From Methanomassiliicoccaceae archaeon (lineage in GTDB: Archaea > Thermoplasmatota > Thermoplasmata > Methanomassiliicoccales > Methanomethylophilaceae), in NCBI GenBank assembly GCA_009776625.1, contig WRNL01000079.1, forward strand, positions 1-7,051: a DNA stretch of 7,051 bases, given 5' to 3'. The notes beneath the pieces are model-generated. The model saw only the letters and a list, made by a program, of their open reading frames with translations, did no database searches and was not told where the DNA came from. Shown here piece by piece: positions 5,227-7,051 of the stretch. Within the stretch, counting starts at the first letter, position 1. Each line of letters starts with the position of its first letter. The translations under genes were made by a program, and so were the position numbers.

Positions 5227-6462
5227 ATGATAATGAAATTTAGATTCCTCGGCGGCGCGGACGTGGTCGGCCGCATGGGGATGACGATAGAAGGCGACAA
5301 GAAGACCATGCTCGTCGAGTACGGCATGAGCCCCACCAAACCACCGGAGTACCCCATAACCCCCCCGAGGGTCGACCATGTGTTCCTCACGCACTGCCAC
5401 CTGGACCACTGCGGCCTGCTCCCCGCCGTTTGCGGGAGGGACGGCTGCGAGGTCTTCACGACCCCCCTCTCCGCAGAGATATCGGAGATCATGCTCTACG
5501 ACAGCCTCAAGATCGCCAAGGCGGAGGGCTACAACGAGCCGTACACGGTGGAGGACGTGGAGAAGACGCTGGGCCTCGTGGTGCCCTTCACTTTCAAGGA
5601 GACCATAGAGCTCGGCAACACCGACGTCACGCTGCACTCGGCCGGCCACGTGCCAGGGGCGGCCATGTTCGAGTTCAAGTGCGACAACAGCACCGTCTAC
5701 ACCGGCGACCTGCACACCGAGAACCAGAAGCTCGTCCTCGGGGCGAGGCCCGTCAAGTGCAAGAACCTCATAATCGAGGGGACGTACGGCGGCAGGAACC
5801 ACCCCCCGAGGGGGGAGACCACCGACGCGTTCATAGCGAAGATCGACGAGGTGATCGACAGGGGCGGGACGGTCATCGTCCCATGCTTCGCCGTCGGCAG
5901 GACGCAGGAGATAATGATCATACTGAAGGACCTCGGGTACGAGATGTGGGTCGACGGGATGGGGAGGTCCGTCACCGACCTTTTCCTGAGCTACCCCGAG
6001 TACCTCAGGGACCCGCGCTCGATGCGCAGCGCGAGGAAGACGTTCAGGGAGGTGAAGAACGCGAACATGCGGAAGCACTCCGCGAACGGGCAGATCATCG
6101 TCACCACCGGCGGCATGCTCGACGGCGGCCCCGTGCTGGGGTACCTCAGGGCGCTCAAGGACGACCCGAAGAACGCCATCCTCCTCGTGGGCTACCAGGC
6201 GGAGGACACCAACGGGAGGCTCCTCCTCGAGACGGGGAGCATAGTCCTCGACGGGGAGATGGTGAAGGTCAAGTGCGAGGTCAGGAAGTACGACTTCTCC
6301 GCCCATGCCGGCCACGACGAGCTCGTGGAGTTCGCGAGGAGGTGCGAGCCGGAGAACATCGTCCTCATGCATTCAGAGACGAGGGAGCTGTTCCTCCCCG
6401 ACCTCCAGGACTACAACGTCATCCTCCCCGAGCTCGGGAAGGAGTTCGAGCTGGACATCTGA
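5227..6462 (+). CDS. Beta-CASP metallo-beta-lactamase ribonuclease (aCPSF2-like)
   Basis: A 411-residue predicted zinc-dependent RNase of the CPSF73/RNase J superfamily, acting in RNA processing or decay in the cytoplasm. The metallo-beta-lactamase motifs are complete: Asp50, HCHLDH (56-61), His141 in SAGH, and Asp161 in YTGDLH. The beta-CASP motifs are also present: A, Glu184 in IIEGTYG; B, His360 in DFSAH; C, His382 in LMHSE. TTGGML (293-298) and GYQAEDTNGR (322-331) are further family signatures. The protein begins directly with the first strand (MKFRFLGGADVVGRMG), so it lacks the N-terminal KH domains of aCPSF1. Its size fits aCPSF2 better than aRNase J, but phylogeny is needed to separate them. 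It has a long structured leader and is followed 1 nt after its stop by nadC, so the two are probably co-transcribed. Confidence 0.93.
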   Translation: MIMKFRFLGGADVVGRMGMTIEGDKKTMLVEYGMSPTKPPEYPITPPRVDHVFLTHCHLDHCGLLPAVCGRDGCEVFTTPLSAEISEIMLYDSLKIAKAEGYNEPYTVEDVEKTLGLVVPFTFKETIELGNTDVTLHSAGHVPGAAMFEFKCDNSTVYTGDLHTENQKLVLGARPVKCKNLIIEGTYGGRNHPPRGETTDAFIAKIDEVIDRGGTVIVPCFAVGRTQEIMIILKDLGYEMWVDGMGRSVTDLFLSYPEYLRDPRSMRSARKTFREVKNANMRKHSANGQIIVTTGGMLDGGPVLGYLRALKDDPKNAILLVGYQAEDTNGRLLLETGSIVLDGEMVKVKCEVRKYDFSAHAGHDELVEFARRCEPENIVLMHSETRELFLPDLQDYNVILPELGKEFELDI

Positions 6463-6463
6463 G

Positions 6464-7051
6464 ATGGACCTCAGGCCGTTCCTGGAGGAGGACGTCGGGG
6501 CAGGGGACGTCACCACGGACGCCTTCGTTCCAGACATCCGGGGGAGGGCCCGCATCACCTGCGAGGAGGACGCGGTCGTCGCCGGGCTGGAGGAGGCGGC
6601 GGGGATCTTCGCGCTGCTAGGCGTGTCCTCGTCCATGCTCGCTGCGGACGGCGACAGGGTCGCCGCCGGGGCCGCCGTGATGGCGCTCGATGGCCCTCTG
6701 CGGGGGATACTTACCGGGGAGAGGACCGCCCTGAACTTCCTGATGAGGATGAGCGGGGTGGCCACCTGCACCGGCCGCGCCGTGGGGCTGGTGCGCGGCG
6801 CCGACCCGCCCCTCATGATAGCGGCCACGCGGAAGACCACGCCGGGTTTCAGATTCTTCGAGAAGAAGGCCGTCGCCCTGGGCGGGGGGTGGCCCCACAG
6901 GTCCGGCCTCCACGACATGGCGATGGCCAAGGACAACCACATCCTCGCATGCGGCGGCCTCGACGCCGTCCTGCGCCGCCTGCCCGGCGTGCCGGGCGGG
7001 GTCAAGGTGGAGGTGGAGGTGTCGAGCGTCGAGGACGGCGTCCGCGCCGCG
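6464..7051 (+). CDS. nadC: Nicotinate-nucleotide pyrophosphorylase (quinolinate phosphoribosyltransferase), partial
   Basis: The first 196 residues of a protein normally about 270-290 long; the frame is open to the right edge. It converts quinolinate and PRPP to nicotinate mononucleotide, CO2 and pyrophosphate in de novo NAD synthesis. Visible motifs are the N-terminal EEDVGAGDVTTDAF (8-21), GERTALNFLMRMSGVAT (85-101), the catalytic-site stretch ATRKTTPGFR (121-130), EKKAVALGGGWPHRSGLHDM (133-152), KDNHI (156-160) and VEVEV (182-186). Basic residues Arg87, Arg123, Lys124, His145 and Arg146 correspond to the substrate-binding cluster of the family. The phosphate-binding end of the barrel is outside the window. 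The ATG follows the ribonuclease stop by one base with no clear Shine-Dalgarno site, so translation is probably coupled. ModD-like paralogues are a remote alternative. Confidence 0.93.
   Translation, partial: MDLRPFLEEDVGAGDVTTDAFVPDIRGRARITCEEDAVVAGLEEAAGIFALLGVSSSMLAADGDRVAAGAAVMALDGPLRGILTGERTALNFLMRMSGVATCTGRAVGLVRGADPPLMIAATRKTTPGFRFFEKKAVALGGGWPHRSGLHDMAMAKDNHILACGGLDAVLRRLPGVPGGVKVEVEVSSVEDGVRAA

Noticed and set aside
5224..6372. A 382-codon minus-strand open frame inside the ribonuclease gene
   Set aside because: The opposite strand has a complete set of metallo-beta-lactamase and beta-CASP motifs; this frame has none and has shadow-like composition.
1..7051. CRISPR arrays, insertion sequences, integration sites
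   Set aside because: No spaced direct repeats, transposase-like frames or terminal inverted repeats were found; the only tandem repeat is the coding 12-nt repeat.

Overview
The window is GC-rich archaeal DNA. The domain call is secure: it carries a sliding clamp of archaeal type (PCNA), the archaeal transcript-cleavage factor TFS, a two-gene (split) transketolase and a beta-CASP metallo-beta-lactamase ribonuclease. TATA boxes with almost no leader, frequent AGG (Arg) and ATA (Ile) codons, and TTG start usage agree with this. Gene content, the style of the membrane proteins and exclusive use of TGA stops would fit a Thermoplasmatota lineage such as Methanomassiliicoccales, but that placement is inference only.

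Minus strand, read from high to low coordinates: a six-helix membrane protein with a long Pro/Glu/Lys-rich linker and a nuclease-fold-like C-terminal domain (3607-4983) comes first. A second, unrecognised multi-helix membrane protein (2745-3533) follows from its own TATA box. Then comes an information-processing/metabolism operon: TFS (TTG start, 2372-2671), PCNA (1608-2345), transketolase N-terminal subunit (771-1595) and transketolase C-terminal subunit (774 to beyond the left edge). The operon has a good TATA box at 2709-2720, gaps of 26 and 12 nt, and a 4-nt ATGA overlap between the two transketolase genes.

Plus strand: a divergent promoter at 5064-5074 drives a beta-CASP ribonuclease resembling aCPSF2 (5227-6462). 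One base after its stop codon lies nadC, quinolinate phosphoribosyltransferase (6464 to beyond the right edge). The ribonuclease has an unusually long, structured leader of about 130 nt: two strong hairpins, a T-run, an A-rich tract and a Shine-Dalgarno site. The leader also contains a 48-codon ORF whose ATG sits where a leaderless transcript would begin.

The two strands diverge from the intergenic region 4984-5226, where two near-identical TATA boxes face apart. The best candidates for something undescribed are the structured ribonuclease leader (possible autoregulatory element or small RNA) and the membrane-anchored protein whose C-terminal domain looks like a Vsr/DUF559-type nuclease fold lacking its first catalytic aspartate. 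No CRISPR array, tRNA, rRNA or insertion sequence was seen.
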